The notes under the pieces were generated by a model. It was given only the letters and a program-made list of their open reading frames with translations, was not told the origin of the DNA and did not search any database. Below are positions 34,404 to 42,532 of a stretch of DNA of 64,000 nt, in pieces. Where the stretch lies: positions 1 to 64,000 of the forward strand of contig JABSSL010000016.1 in NCBI GenBank assembly GCA_013214355.1. The letters are read 5' to 3'. This stretch comes from Saprospiraceae bacterium (GTDB lineage Bacteria > Bacteroidota > Bacteroidia > Chitinophagales > Saprospiraceae). Position numbers and translations under genes: made by a program. Numbering within the stretch: position 1 is the stretch's first letter; the number at the start of each line of letters is the position of its first letter.

Positions 34404-35372
34404 CTACTGAACGATAATTCTTTCAGTCCACTCCTTCGCACCTGCCCGCATCCGCAGTACATACTGCCCAGGGGTCAGACTCTTCGGCAACAGGTATGAG
34501 GCTTGCTCTTCTGTCCAACGCCCAACCATTTGTTGGCCCAGCACACTGTAGAGTTGAATTTGCGATAATTCCGCCGCGCTGTCATGGGTAATTGTAAATC
34601 GATCAACGACGGGATTAGGAAAGACCTTTACGGTGGCTTTGGTTGTGCTTTCGTACTTTACACTTACTATATCTGAGTAACTGAAAGCTTCGTCAAAATC
34701 AGTTTGTTTGAGTCGATAGTAGTTGACACCTCGCTCGGGTGTTTTATGTTGGAAGTCATAGAACAAGGCCTTCGTACTAGTGCCTGCCCCTTCCACATAA
34801 GCAATACTTTTGAAGTCCTTTCCGTTGGTACTGTGCTCTATCTCAAAGTAGGCATTGTTGATTTCCACCTCCGTACCCCATTTCACTTCTACCGCGGAAC
34901 CCTTAAGATGAGCTCGAAAATAGGCCAACTCAATGGGCAGCAAGCTGCTCACACCAAAGCCATCGATGATATCCTGGAAATGTTTTTCCTTATACCAGTC
35001 TTCGCCTATCTTGATTCGTCTCTGTTCAGATATGCCAGTACCCAGGAGGGCAAAGGGATTGGAGGCCCCTTCCTCGATGATAATAGAAGACCCCTGCGCC
35101 AGACGCATGCGCTCGGCACCATCACCGTATCCGCTAAAGACGATGCAGCCTGAACCTTGAATGGTAATGGAGATGGCGCCTAAGCTTCTTAGGTTCCAAT
35201 CACCATCCAGTTCAACTAAAGTATAATCAGGAATGACAATAGAACGATTTTCACCCAGGCTCGTCTTGATGTCCTGCCCGGTATATTTTCCGGAGGACAG
35301 GACGGCCTGTGCCTGCAGTTGTGAGGCAAGGAGAGATAGCCCCACTACAAGAGTAGTCAGTAAATTGTTCAT
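34404..35372 (-). CDS. T9SS type A sorting domain-containing exported protein
   Basis: This 322-residue protein has a signal peptide (NNLLTTLVVGLSLLASQLQAQ), a short beta-rich region (VIPDYTLVELDGDWNLRSLG), a Saprospirales-typical domain (LPIELAYFRAHLKG, GVNYYRLKQTDFDEAFSY) and a C-terminal sorting domain (VKVFPNPVVDRFTI to RIIVQ). It is a paralogue of the frameshifted gene at 32609-33573 by domain order and C-terminal wording. Cargo function is not evident; the short mature domain suggests a surface or biofilm matrix protein. Its leader contains a structured RNA with a U-tract, so transcription may be attenuated before the ATG. Confidence 0.85.
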   Translation of the reverse strand: MNNLLTTLVVGLSLLASQLQAQAVLSSGKYTGQDIKTSLGENRSIVIPDYTLVELDGDWNLRSLGAISITIQGSGCIVFSGYGDGAERMRLAQGSSIIIEEGASNPFALLGTGISEQRRIKIGEDWYKEKHFQDIIDGFGVSSLLPIELAYFRAHLKGSAVEVKWGTEVEINNAYFEIEHSTNGKDFKSIAYVEGAGTSTKALFYDFQHKTPERGVNYYRLKQTDFDEAFSYSDIVSVKYESTTKATVKVFPNPVVDRFTITHDSAAELSQIQLYSVLGQQMVGRWTEEQASYLLPKSLTPGQYVLRMRAGAKEWTERIIVQ

Positions 35373-35421
35373 AGTTTCTTAGTGTTGTTCGGGTTCTTAA
35401 ACCTGTGTTAGTGTTGCTAAT

Positions 35422-35504
35422 AAAAAAAGGCCCTAAGCTACCGTATCTCCGCAAACTGCGGACCAATCCATCAAAAATGGATTTGATACTTCTAGCTTAG
35501 GACC
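35422..35504 (-). ncRNA. Three-way-junction RNA ending in a U-tract (candidate riboswitch/attenuator or sRNA)
   Basis: Read on the minus strand, GGTCCTAAGCTA pairs with TAGCTTAGGGCC (one G-U), then GTATC pairs with GATAC, enclosing two hairpins: AATCCAT/ATGGATT and TCCGCA/TGCGGA. Seven T residues follow the closing stem directly. The order closing stem, two internal hairpins, closing stem, U-tract is that of a folded regulatory RNA or a small RNA with an intrinsic terminator. It starts about 147 nt after a TATCTTTG promoter box and ends about 50 nt before the T9SS ATG at 35372. I recognise no known riboswitch class. Confidence 0.55.
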
Positions 35505-35523
35505 TGAATGTCGTTCTTAGTGT

Positions 35524-35544
35524 CTGACCTTCTGGAAGGTTCAG
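35524..35544 (-). other. Small hairpin upstream of the structured RNA
   Basis: CTGACCTTC pairs with GAAGG-TTCAG with one bulged base. It would be part of the same leader transcript and may extend the RNA fold. Confidence 0.35.
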
Positions 35545-35657
35545 GAAGTTAGTGTTTATCCAAACATGACAGCCAAACTCGGAGGCTGATCATGAATTTT
35601 CTTTAAATGGGTAAGGGATATTGGGTATTACTAGAGGGAAGTTTCTTTAGGACATCA

Positions 35658-35665
35658 CAAAGATA
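35658..35665 (-). promoter_or_regulatory. -7 box TATCTTTG for the structured RNA / T9SS leader
   Basis: The minus strand reads TATCTTTG within a very AT-rich stretch. Transcription from here would produce a leader of about 280 nt that contains the three-way-junction RNA before the T9SS gene at 34404-35372. Confidence 0.45.
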
Positions 35666-35848
35666 TAATTATGTCACATTTTTTAAAAATAAAAACATAA
35701 AAAAATCAAATATTATTATTTTACATGAATAAGCAGCTCGTAATCCGCTCAAATCGCTTCTATTTTTGCTCGATATTCAACATTTTCCAAAATACTAGGC
35801 TACCTACAAGAATTTATTGCTTCTTTGCAATGAAGAACAACTTCTTTA

Positions 35849-36010
35849 GAGTATGTTTAAATTTAGTTTTTCTTGTAATATGAAATGGATCTCACAGCCG
35901 CGCGAAGCTTCATTTTTGGGGCATATCTGGAAGATACGGCCCAAAAATTAGCTGAAGCCCGGCAAAGAGAGGCGTTCATATTAGTGAAAGGGTTAATTTT
36001 AAATATGCTC
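35849..36010. mobile_element. 162-bp MITE-like foldback element with TTA target duplication
   Basis: The ends are imperfect 36-bp inverted repeats (about 25 of 36 positions match): GAGTATGTTTAAATTTAG at the left and, reversed, GAGCATATTTAAAATTAA at the right. The inside is also palindromic (GCTTCA-TTTTTGGG against CCCAAAAA-TGAAGC). Both sides are flanked by TTA (35846-35848 and 36011-36013). The GAG ends and 3-bp TNA duplication fit the IS1031 branch of the IS5 family, from which it may derive. It encodes nothing and lies 21 bp before the Nudix start. Confidence 0.6.
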
Positions 36011-36031
36011 TTAAATGCCATTATCCTGCCT

Positions 36032-36583
36032 ATGTCCTCAGATAAAAAACACTGGACTTGTGTAAAAAGCGAAGAAGGGCCTGACCTTAAGTTGTTTCAA
36101 GCACGCTTCGATTACATGCTCAACCCAAGAAATCAGCTAACTGAAAAGATGATTATTCTCGCCTCTCCTGATTCAGTCAATGTAGTTCCCATGACCAAAG
36201 AAAAGGAAATCGTTTTTGTACGCCAATATCGCTTTGGAACACGGACCTACACGCTGGAGTTGCCCGGCGGTATCGTAGATCCAGGAGAAGATCATGGCGT
36301 GGCAGCAAAGCGGGAATTGCAAGAAGAAACCGGCTTTAGCAGTGCATCTTGGGAATATTTGGGTAAAATTGGCTCCAATCCCGTCTTCATGGACAGCTAT
36401 GTACACCATTGGGTAGCTAGGGATGTGGAGTTGACGCATGAAATTTCCCTTGATGCTGGAGAAGATGTGGAGTGGATCACCATACCGTTAGAAGAGGTTA
36501 AGCAGAGGTTGTTAGGGGGTAAGTTTGAGCATCCTCATGCCGTCAATGCCCTCCTTCGATTTTTTGGTCCGCAACTACAATAA
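36032..36583 (+). CDS. Nudix hydrolase (ADP-ribose pyrophosphatase-like)
   Basis: I start at the ATG at 36032 (MSSDKKHWTCVKSEEGPDL), giving 183 residues, since the 49 codons before it lie in a MITE. The Nudix box is exact: GGIVDPGEDHGVAAKRELQ followed by EETGF, fitting GX5EX7REUXEEXGU. Residues after the box (GSNPVFMDSYVHHWVA) are like those of ADP-sugar pyrophosphatases. It would split a nucleoside diphosphate linked to a second group, with Mg2+, in the cytoplasm. It stands alone; its promoter region has been altered by the MITE insertion. Confidence 0.88.
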   Translation: MSSDKKHWTCVKSEEGPDLKLFQARFDYMLNPRNQLTEKMIILASPDSVNVVPMTKEKEIVFVRQYRFGTRTYTLELPGGIVDPGEDHGVAAKRELQEETGFSSASWEYLGKIGSNPVFMDSYVHHWVARDVELTHEISLDAGEDVEWITIPLEEVKQRLLGGKFEHPHAVNALLRFFGPQLQ

Positions 36584-36631
36584 TCAATCCCGAAGCAAGC
36601 TAGGAAGCGGAAGATAATACGATAAATTCCA

Positions 36632-36654
36632 AAAGGCTTTTTATTTTAGCCTTT
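36632..36654 (+). terminator. Short AT-rich hairpin after the Nudix gene
   Basis: AAAGGCT pairs with AGCCTTT around a T-rich loop, 49 bp after the stop codon. No long T-run follows, so this is a weak candidate. Confidence 0.35.
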
Positions 36655-36764
36655 AGTGCATGCACTTGTACCTGCAGAACTAAATTTCTTCAACACCAAG
36701 CTGGACCAGGCTATCGCTCCCCACTGCTGCCTTACTCTCCGGCTTTCTAACCCACAATGAACTT

Positions 36765-37439
36765 ATGAAAAAGATTCTTTTCACTTGTCTTATCCTTTTT
36801 TGTCACTTTTTAACGGTATCCGCGCAAGACCTGAGTACCTTTCGAGTCGGCCTAATACGCTTTGATGGCAATATTGACCAAGATGTCCTAAATAGCCTCG
36901 ATAAATTAGAGCCTGTTACCGACGCAGAAAAAGAGCTATTGAGAAGATTGGATCGCAGACTGCAAAAATGGTATCAAGATGATGTCTTTGATATCTTACT
37001 GAAGGAACTGGAAAGCCGGGGTATCAAATTACTTCCATTGGAAGAGACCGCAAAAATCACTAGGCTCAATGAGCGTGGTTATCCCACTCCTTTAACCCCG
37101 AAGAAGCCCATCAAGAAGAAGAACAATAATATAGGTGACTATTTCTTGAATATCTCGATCAACTGTTCGAAACCATTGATTGGCGGCCTGCTTGGTTTCC
37201 GCCCCAATAGTAGCATCCGGATTGTGTTGCACGACGCAAGTGGGGAAAAACTTAAAACCATTAATGAAACCGTCAAGGCACAGCGTCCGTTACAACCAGG
37301 TGACTTTGACGAAGCCTGGTCCGTCTCTATTGAGCAATTTGACAAGATGGATTGGCTTCACAGGGATATGCTAATTGGATTCTTACTACCGCTGGTTGAG
37401 CAAACCATTAAGGTGGGATTAGACGCCTTGGAACGGTAG
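36765..37439 (+). CDS. Exported protein of unknown function
   Basis: This 224-residue protein has a clear signal peptide (MKKILFTCLILFCHFLTVSAQ). The mature part has a helical charged region (DAEKELLRRLDRRLQKWYQDD), a basic Pro/Lys linker (PLTPKKPIKKKNNN) and a beta-rich C-terminal region (GDYFLNISINCSKP, SSIRIVLHDASGEKLKTI) ending in a helix. No family is recognised; the layout recalls small periplasmic proteins with a CsgG-like fold but I cannot support that. It stands alone before a strong convergent terminator. Confidence 0.65.
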   Translation: MKKILFTCLILFCHFLTVSAQDLSTFRVGLIRFDGNIDQDVLNSLDKLEPVTDAEKELLRRLDRRLQKWYQDDVFDILLKELESRGIKLLPLEETAKITRLNERGYPTPLTPKKPIKKKNNNIGDYFLNISINCSKPLIGGLLGFRPNSSIRIVLHDASGEKLKTINETVKAQRPLQPGDFDEAWSVSIEQFDKMDWLHRDMLIGFLLPLVEQTIKVGLDALER

Positions 37440-37450
37440 GACTGGAGCAT

Positions 37451-37487
37451 TATCGGTGAGCAAATCAAACAGACTTGCTCACCGATA
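37451..37487. terminator. 13-bp perfect hairpin between convergent genes
   Basis: TATCGGTGAGCAA pairs with TTGCTCACCGATA around an 11-nt loop. It lies between the exported protein gene and the redox lipoprotein gene. No T-run follows directly. Confidence 0.65.
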
Positions 37488-37550
37488 CGAGCATTCGACC
37501 AGCTTATCTTAGAACGTATTTCAATTTCAGTAATCGGTCTACGAACGTCC

Positions 37551-38756
37551 TTAGAAGTATCTCCCAATCATTGGATGATCCACAATGATTTGCTTTAGTT
37601 CGAGAAAATCTGCCTCTCCCTGTTTTTGGTAAACGATCTTTCCGCCCGGCTCTACCAAAATAGTGTAAGGTAAAGCCGCATTCCAGCTACTATCGACAGC
37701 TTCCACCATTTCATAAATATCCTCTCCTTCAAAGATATAGTTCTGCACCGCAGAATGCTTGCTTTCCAAAAACTTCAATGCCTTATCCTGCTGTGCTATC
37801 TTATCAGCAGAAAGCGAGATAAACTCAAAATCCCTGGCCCCATACATCCGCTGCAGCACAATGAAATCGGGATATTCAATCACGCAGGGACCACACCAAG
37901 TTGCCCATACATTAATAAGCCGGAGCTTCTCCGAATCTTCGTTCTTCAGGAGCTTTGTAATACCTGCTGCATCTATTGCTTCCAAAGACACCGGTTTTTC
38001 AGCCCATTCTTTTTCTACTTTCTCCTTATAGGCAGTTTTCCACCCCCATTTAGTGGAACAGCCAAAGGTCTTAGTTACAGGCTCTGGAGGAGTTTGTCCG
38101 GCTAGAACAGCGTCAATAGCGTCTCTCAGCACTTCACCATTTGCCGAGCCAGGCTTCTCAGAGCCATCGATCTGGCCGACATACTGCAGCTTTCGATCCG
38201 AATCAAACAGAAAGACATGAGGAGTAGCAACTGGACCATACTGCATAGAAACTTCCTCATTATCGCCATCGTAGAGATAAGGGAAATTGTACTTCTTGTG
38301 ATCAGCTCGTACTATCATATCCTCATAGTCATCGTTTAGATCAGTATACCCTAATTCTTCGTATAGAAGTCCCAAAGGACTATTCGGTGATATGGCCACT
38401 ACGGACAAGCCTTTGTCTTGGTAATCCTTTGTAATGGCAATCAATCGGTCTTCATAAGCTTGAGCAGTAGGGCAATGATTACAAGTAAAGACAATCAATA
38501 GCGCCTCTGCATCCGAAAAATTAGCTAGCGAATAGAATTTTCCATCGACACCTGGCAAGTTGAAATCTGGAGCTTCCGCTCCGATCGCTAAAGTAGGTAC
38601 TTCCCGTTCGGTAACGGGCTGAGGATTGGCTACGAAAGTGGCCTTGGGGGTATCCGCTTCTTCCGCCTGTTGAGTCTCTCCACTGGGCGCACAGCTGCTG
38701 GCCATCAGGAGGAGTACCCAAAGGCTAAGCCATTGATGTAATCGTTGATCTCTCAT
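37551..38756 (-). CDS. Lipoprotein with two thioredoxin-fold domains (redoxin + TlpA-like)
   Basis: This 401-residue protein has a lipoprotein signal (WVLLLMASSC). Domain 1 (about 57-215) is peroxiredoxin-like, with GAEAPDFNLPGVDGK and the reactive FTCNHCPTA. Domain 2 (about 255-395) is TlpA-like, with INVWATWCGPC and a cis-Pro segment ALPYTILVEPGG. Such single-chain pairs are found in Bacteroidota and other marine bacteria; domain 1 resembles the AhpC/TSA-like redoxins with CxxC. It probably acts in the periplasm in thiol reduction or in delivery of reducing power to cytochrome maturation or peroxide removal. No operon partner is visible. Confidence 0.85.
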   Translation of the reverse strand: MRDQRLHQWLSLWVLLLMASSCAPSGETQQAEEADTPKATFVANPQPVTEREVPTLAIGAEAPDFNLPGVDGKFYSLANFSDAEALLIVFTCNHCPTAQAYEDRLIAITKDYQDKGLSVVAISPNSPLGLLYEELGYTDLNDDYEDMIVRADHKKYNFPYLYDGDNEEVSMQYGPVATPHVFLFDSDRKLQYVGQIDGSEKPGSANGEVLRDAIDAVLAGQTPPEPVTKTFGCSTKWGWKTAYKEKVEKEWAEKPVSLEAIDAAGITKLLKNEDSEKLRLINVWATWCGPCVIEYPDFIVLQRMYGARDFEFISLSADKIAQQDKALKFLESKHSAVQNYIFEGEDIYEMVEAVDSSWNAALPYTILVEPGGKIVYQKQGEADFLELKQIIVDHPMIGRYF

Positions 38757-38871
38757 TTTGTTATTGTTAGGTTGGTAAAGTCGAGTTCCGTTTTAGAACA
38801 GGCTTGGAGGTTGCGTTTGTATGGCCACCAAAGCTGTCCTAAAGGTCTCGTTAGGCAGGGCAAAAATCAGA

Positions 38872-38967
38872 TTATAAGGCATGAATCAATTTAAAAAACC
38901 TTTCTCTACGGTTTCTTGCCAAGGGTACTCGTAGCTGGTTAGACATCAATAAATAGCCTCCATCCTA
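38872..38967 (-). other. Orphaned LytTR C-terminus beyond an in-frame TAG
   Basis: The regulator gene stops with TAG at 38965-38967. The same frame continues for 30 codons to a TAA at 38872-38874 and reads DGGYLLMSNQLRVPLARNRR followed by ERFFK, the missing last strands of a LytTR domain. The absence of decay suggests a recent nonsense mutation, read-through or a base-call error. Confidence 0.7.
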
Positions 38968-39600
38968 ATTTACCCACTGCTCTAGGGCCTTTAAATTAAT
39001 GATAAAACTACGATGTGCTCGAAAAAAAGAGCCAGAAGTCAGCAGATCCTCAAAATCCCCGAGGGTTTTGGCTACCATGATCTTCTTGTCTCTCTTCGTA
39101 TGAATCTCAGTATAGTTCCGGTTGGCCTCCAGGCATACGATCTCACTTTCTTCCAAAAAAGTTATGCCAGATTGGTGAGGGATGACGAGTTTTTTATGAC
39201 TTTCCTCTTTGAAACGTTGTAAGGCCTCTTTCCAAGTCGCATTCATTTCTTTTTCGATACGTTGTACGGTGGCCTTTAACTCATCGATATCAATAGGCTT
39301 CAAGAGATAATCTACAGCCGATACCTTAAAGGCCTTGACTGCATACTGCTCATAGGCCGTCGTAAAAATAATTTTGGGGCGATGGTAGGCGGGTAGTTTT
39401 TCGATGAGTTGGAAACCATCTTGTTCTGGCATTTCAATATCCAGAAACACCAGATCAGGTTCTTCTTTTGTGATCAGCGCTAGACCTTCTTCGGCATCTG
39501 CTGCCCAACCGGCCATCTCAATCTGTGGACAGAAACGTTCGAGCAAGAACTTTAGATTATTCCGACTTCCGGCTTCATCATCGACAATTACTGCTTTCAT
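38965..39600 (-). CDS. LytR/AlgR-type response regulator, LytTR domain cut by TAG
   Basis: This 211-residue product has a receiver domain with phosphoacceptor Asp54 (DLVFLDIEMPEQDG), the conserved Lys101 (YLLKPID) and acidic pair VDDE near the N-terminus. The LytTR DNA-binding domain begins near residue 140 (ESEIVCLEANRNYTEIHT) and includes FFRAHRSFIINL, but stops at EQWVN, about 30 residues short of normal. The lost segment is intact downstream in the same frame after a TAG. If TAG is a true stop, DNA binding is probably impaired. The kinase gene overlaps its start by 4 bp (ATGA), so the two are translationally coupled. Confidence 0.85.
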   Translation of the reverse strand: MKAVIVDDEAGSRNNLKFLLERFCPQIEMAGWAADAEEGLALITKEEPDLVFLDIEMPEQDGFQLIEKLPAYHRPKIIFTTAYEQYAVKAFKVSAVDYLLKPIDIDELKATVQRIEKEMNATWKEALQRFKEESHKKLVIPHQSGITFLEESEIVCLEANRNYTEIHTKRDKKIMVAKTLGDFEDLLTSGSFFRAHRSFIINLKALEQWVN

Positions 39601-42491
39601 GCCATGCCTGCTTTAGTAGAAGAAAAAGGGATCATCAGATGCACCAAGGTTCCCTTTGGATTCCCCGCTTCATCAACTAGATCTTCTATCTCTAAGGCAA
39701 TTTTCCCCTCGTTGGTCTTGTTGATCAGTTCTAGCCGATCTCGGGTTACCTGAATACCTTTAGATTTCCCTTTATACTTTTTTTGTTCGTTAATTTCCAT
39801 GGCCCGTTGTCGGCCAATACCGTTGTCTTCAATTTGGCAGTGGAGCATATTCTCGCCAATTTGCTGAAACCGAACCTGCAGCTTCTTTTCCTCCTTACGA
39901 TGAAAAAGTCCGTGGTTCAAGGCATTTTCAACAAAGGGTTGAATGATCATAGTCGGGATAAAAACCTTACTGGCTTGCAAAGGTCGCTTAATGAGCAAAT
40001 CATAGTGTATACGTTGATCAAATCTCAAGTTTTCCAACGTAAGATACAACTCCAATTGACTCACTTCTTCTTCCAAACTAATCCTTTCTTGGGTAGAATG
40101 ATTCAAAACACTACGAACCAAGGAAGCAAATCGACTAAGGTAGAGATTGGCCGATTCCAAATCACTATTGTTGATGAATTCCTGTATAGAACTCAGGGCG
40201 TTAAACATGAAGTGCGGGTTCATCTGAGCACGAAGTGCGGTTAGCTGCAAATTTTGCATGCGGTTTTGAATTTCCCGTTCTCGCCTAAATTTCGCTTGCT
40301 GCCGTTGATAGGTAAAAAGTAGAGCTCCGCCAATCAATACTCCTACCACCAGAATAAACCACCATTGCCGCCACCAAGGCAAGCGGATAATTACTTGCCG
40401 TTCGATAATATCACTCCAGATGCCACCGCTCCCCCTTACCTTTACTTTCAATTGATAATTTCCTGAAGGGACCGCCGCCCAACTTACCTCCTCGGAAGTC
40501 GTCTCTATCCAGTCCTTGTTCAAGCCTTCCAGCTGATAGGCATAGGTGATATTACCAAGGCTTTTGTAAGAAACAGCGCTCAATTGTGCTACCAAATCAT
40601 TTTGATGGTAGGGTAAGGTAAAACGCTGCTCATCTGACAAGACTTCATTGTTTGCCAATAAAGCTTTAATACTCAGGACCGGAGGCTCCTCAAAGGAAGC
40701 GATTTCCGTTGGAATAATATCTATTCCACCAGAGGACGCAGCCAGAACATGGCGATCTACCATCCTTAAATACTTAACCTCCCCAGTGGATAAACCATCC
40801 TGCTCATTGAAGACTTGGATACTATCGGTCTCCACATCTATCTTATTAATCCCAAGATTGGTAGACACCCACATGGTCTTCCCATCTACCACCTGGTGCA
40901 TGCACAAATTACTCGAAAGGCCTTGGCCAGTAGTAATATGCTGAACGATGGAATCTCCTTCTAGGATAAATATCCCTTGACCCGCCGTTGCTATCCAAAA
41001 CCGACCTCTATGATCTTGACTAATCCCTCGAATATCTGTATAGATTCGGTCTTTGGCGACCTGTTCCGTTTTCTTTCCATTAAATTTGAACAAGCCGTCC
41101 GTGGATCCCAGCCACATGTGCTGATCATCGATGGTATAGTTCGTATAGATTCTTGCGGAAAAAGGTATACCTGTATCGGCTATGGAATCCCCCCTCAGCA
41201 CCTCGATATCATAAGATAGTACATAGAGAGAATCAGACATGACAGCAAGTGACTTGATCGGAGAAGTAGTGGTGTATTTAGCCTGCACCTCTCCGTCTTT
41301 ATCTAGTCGAAAAACCTCTGAATTCGTAGCAATCCAGGATCCACGCTCATCCGTTAGTATATCCACAATACGTAAAGGACTATATTCATTGCTTCGAATG
41401 AGTTTGAAGGATTTGTCAAAGACATCCATTCGACCACTGATATAGCCGACGTAGATATTTTCAAACGGATCTACTTCAATTGAGCGAACAATGTAGTTAT
41501 CCTTGCCAGGTATTTCTAGGGATTGTACTTCGCTAGAAACCAACAAAAACACCCCTTTCCCCTCAGTACTGACCCATAAATTACCCTCGTGATCATAATA
41601 CAAGTCATTAATAAATACATCTCGTAAGACCGGTTCTGGCTCAGCATACCAGTCCTCTAAATACAGTAGCTCTCCATGCAAGCCAAGCCAAATGTGCCCT
41701 TTGTCATCTACTAGAATACTATTTATCTTTTTCCTAGGCTGATAAGCTTCTACATGTTCTTGATAGCTGACCGTCAACTCCTGTGGATCAATAAAGACGA
41801 TGTGATCCTTACCTTTTGCTCGTTCGATACAAATGATACCGTGATCAAGGGATCGACACTCCGCTAACTGAATGGGTAATTCTATCCCTTTGATTTCTTG
41901 TGACCCTTCCGTGTTTAACCTGTAGAGTCGACCTCTATCTACAAAATAGATCAAAGAATCCACCTGGATCCCTGCCGGCCCTTCCCAAGGGCTATAGATG
42001 TCGGTAGGGTAAATCCGCTGATCCGAAGCTATATGGGCTATGGCTCTAGGCTTTTTATTTCCTTCTACATCCACTCCTGAAAACCAAGTGAAGGTATCAA
42101 TGCATTGGAAGTAATAATTCCCCACGGCAAGGCTATCGGCCCAAGCCGGGATATGCCCCCTTCCGTTTTCAAAATAAGAGGGCTGACCTGCCATCGTACT
42201 CAGCCACTTTCTGTTATTGGCATCAATGGAAAGGCCATAGATTAAGTTATTCACCAATCCATGCTCGATAGAGTAGGAAGTAAACTTCTTGCCGTCAAAG
42301 CTACACAGCCCATTGGAGGTCCCCATCCAAAGGAGTTGATCGCTGTCCTGGTCAAAGGCAAAAACATTGCTACTGGGAAGTCCGTCAGAAGTGGTGTATT
42401 GGCGAAAAAAGAAGTTCTGTCCCCAAGAAAAGCAAGGAAGGAGGAGGAGGGGAACCAATACCAGCATCTGGTAGCGCATCGCGGAAGTCAT
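39597..42491 (-). CDS. LytS-like sensor histidine kinase with beta-propeller and Y_Y_Y domain
   Basis: I start at the ATG at 42491 because the upstream TTG overlaps the -7 promoter box; Met at 42479 is also possible. The product has a signal peptide (LVLVPLLLLPCFSWGQ), a periplasmic beta-propeller of two-component regulator repeats (FFFRQYTTSDGLPSSNVFAF, LWMGTSNGLCSF), a Y_Y_Y domain (YAYQLEGLNKDWIE), one TM (WWFILVVGVLIGGALLF) and a His_kinase/HATPase part with MNPHFMFNALSSIQ (phospho-His about residue 760). It is the partner of the LytTR regulator. The ligand sensed by the propeller is unknown. Confidence 0.92.
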   Translation of the reverse strand: MTSAMRYQMLVLVPLLLLPCFSWGQNFFFRQYTTSDGLPSSNVFAFDQDSDQLLWMGTSNGLCSFDGKKFTSYSIEHGLVNNLIYGLSIDANNRKWLSTMAGQPSYFENGRGHIPAWADSLAVGNYYFQCIDTFTWFSGVDVEGNKKPRAIAHIASDQRIYPTDIYSPWEGPAGIQVDSLIYFVDRGRLYRLNTEGSQEIKGIELPIQLAECRSLDHGIICIERAKGKDHIVFIDPQELTVSYQEHVEAYQPRKKINSILVDDKGHIWLGLHGELLYLEDWYAEPEPVLRDVFINDLYYDHEGNLWVSTEGKGVFLLVSSEVQSLEIPGKDNYIVRSIEVDPFENIYVGYISGRMDVFDKSFKLIRSNEYSPLRIVDILTDERGSWIATNSEVFRLDKDGEVQAKYTTTSPIKSLAVMSDSLYVLSYDIEVLRGDSIADTGIPFSARIYTNYTIDDQHMWLGSTDGLFKFNGKKTEQVAKDRIYTDIRGISQDHRGRFWIATAGQGIFILEGDSIVQHITTGQGLSSNLCMHQVVDGKTMWVSTNLGINKIDVETDSIQVFNEQDGLSTGEVKYLRMVDRHVLAASSGGIDIIPTEIASFEEPPVLSIKALLANNEVLSDEQRFTLPYHQNDLVAQLSAVSYKSLGNITYAYQLEGLNKDWIETTSEEVSWAAVPSGNYQLKVKVRGSGGIWSDIIERQVIIRLPWWRQWWFILVVGVLIGGALLFTYQRQQAKFRREREIQNRMQNLQLTALRAQMNPHFMFNALSSIQEFINNSDLESANLYLSRFASLVRSVLNHSTQERISLEEEVSQLELYLTLENLRFDQRIHYDLLIKRPLQASKVFIPTMIIQPFVENALNHGLFHRKEEKKLQVRFQQIGENMLHCQIEDNGIGRQRAMEINEQKKYKGKSKGIQVTRDRLELINKTNEGKIALEIEDLVDEAGNPKGTLVHLMIPFSSTKAGMA

Positions 42492-42500
42492 TAATTGGTT

Positions 42501-42532
42501 CAAATCTAACCAACTCTGTCCGAAAAGTCAAA
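42501..42532 (-). promoter_or_regulatory. Promoter of the kinase-regulator operon
   Basis: On the minus strand TTTG (42529-42532) and TAGATTTG (42501-42508) are 20 bp apart, a full match to the Bacteroidota -33/-7 consensus. The start of transcription would fall a few bases before the ATG at 42491, giving a very short leader. Confidence 0.6.

Noticed and set aside
35422-35504. Structured RNA as a tRNA
   Set aside because: The length is near that of a tRNA, but it has a 12-bp closing stem, only two inner hairpins, no TTCGA arm and no CCA end.
35885-36031. Longer start for the Nudix gene
   Set aside because: The extra 49 codons fall within the MITE and are not Nudix-like; the ATG at 36032 starts the usual N-terminus.
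39783-40244. 153-codon plus-strand frame inside the sensor kinase
   Set aside because: It is a shadow of the kinase ATPase region.
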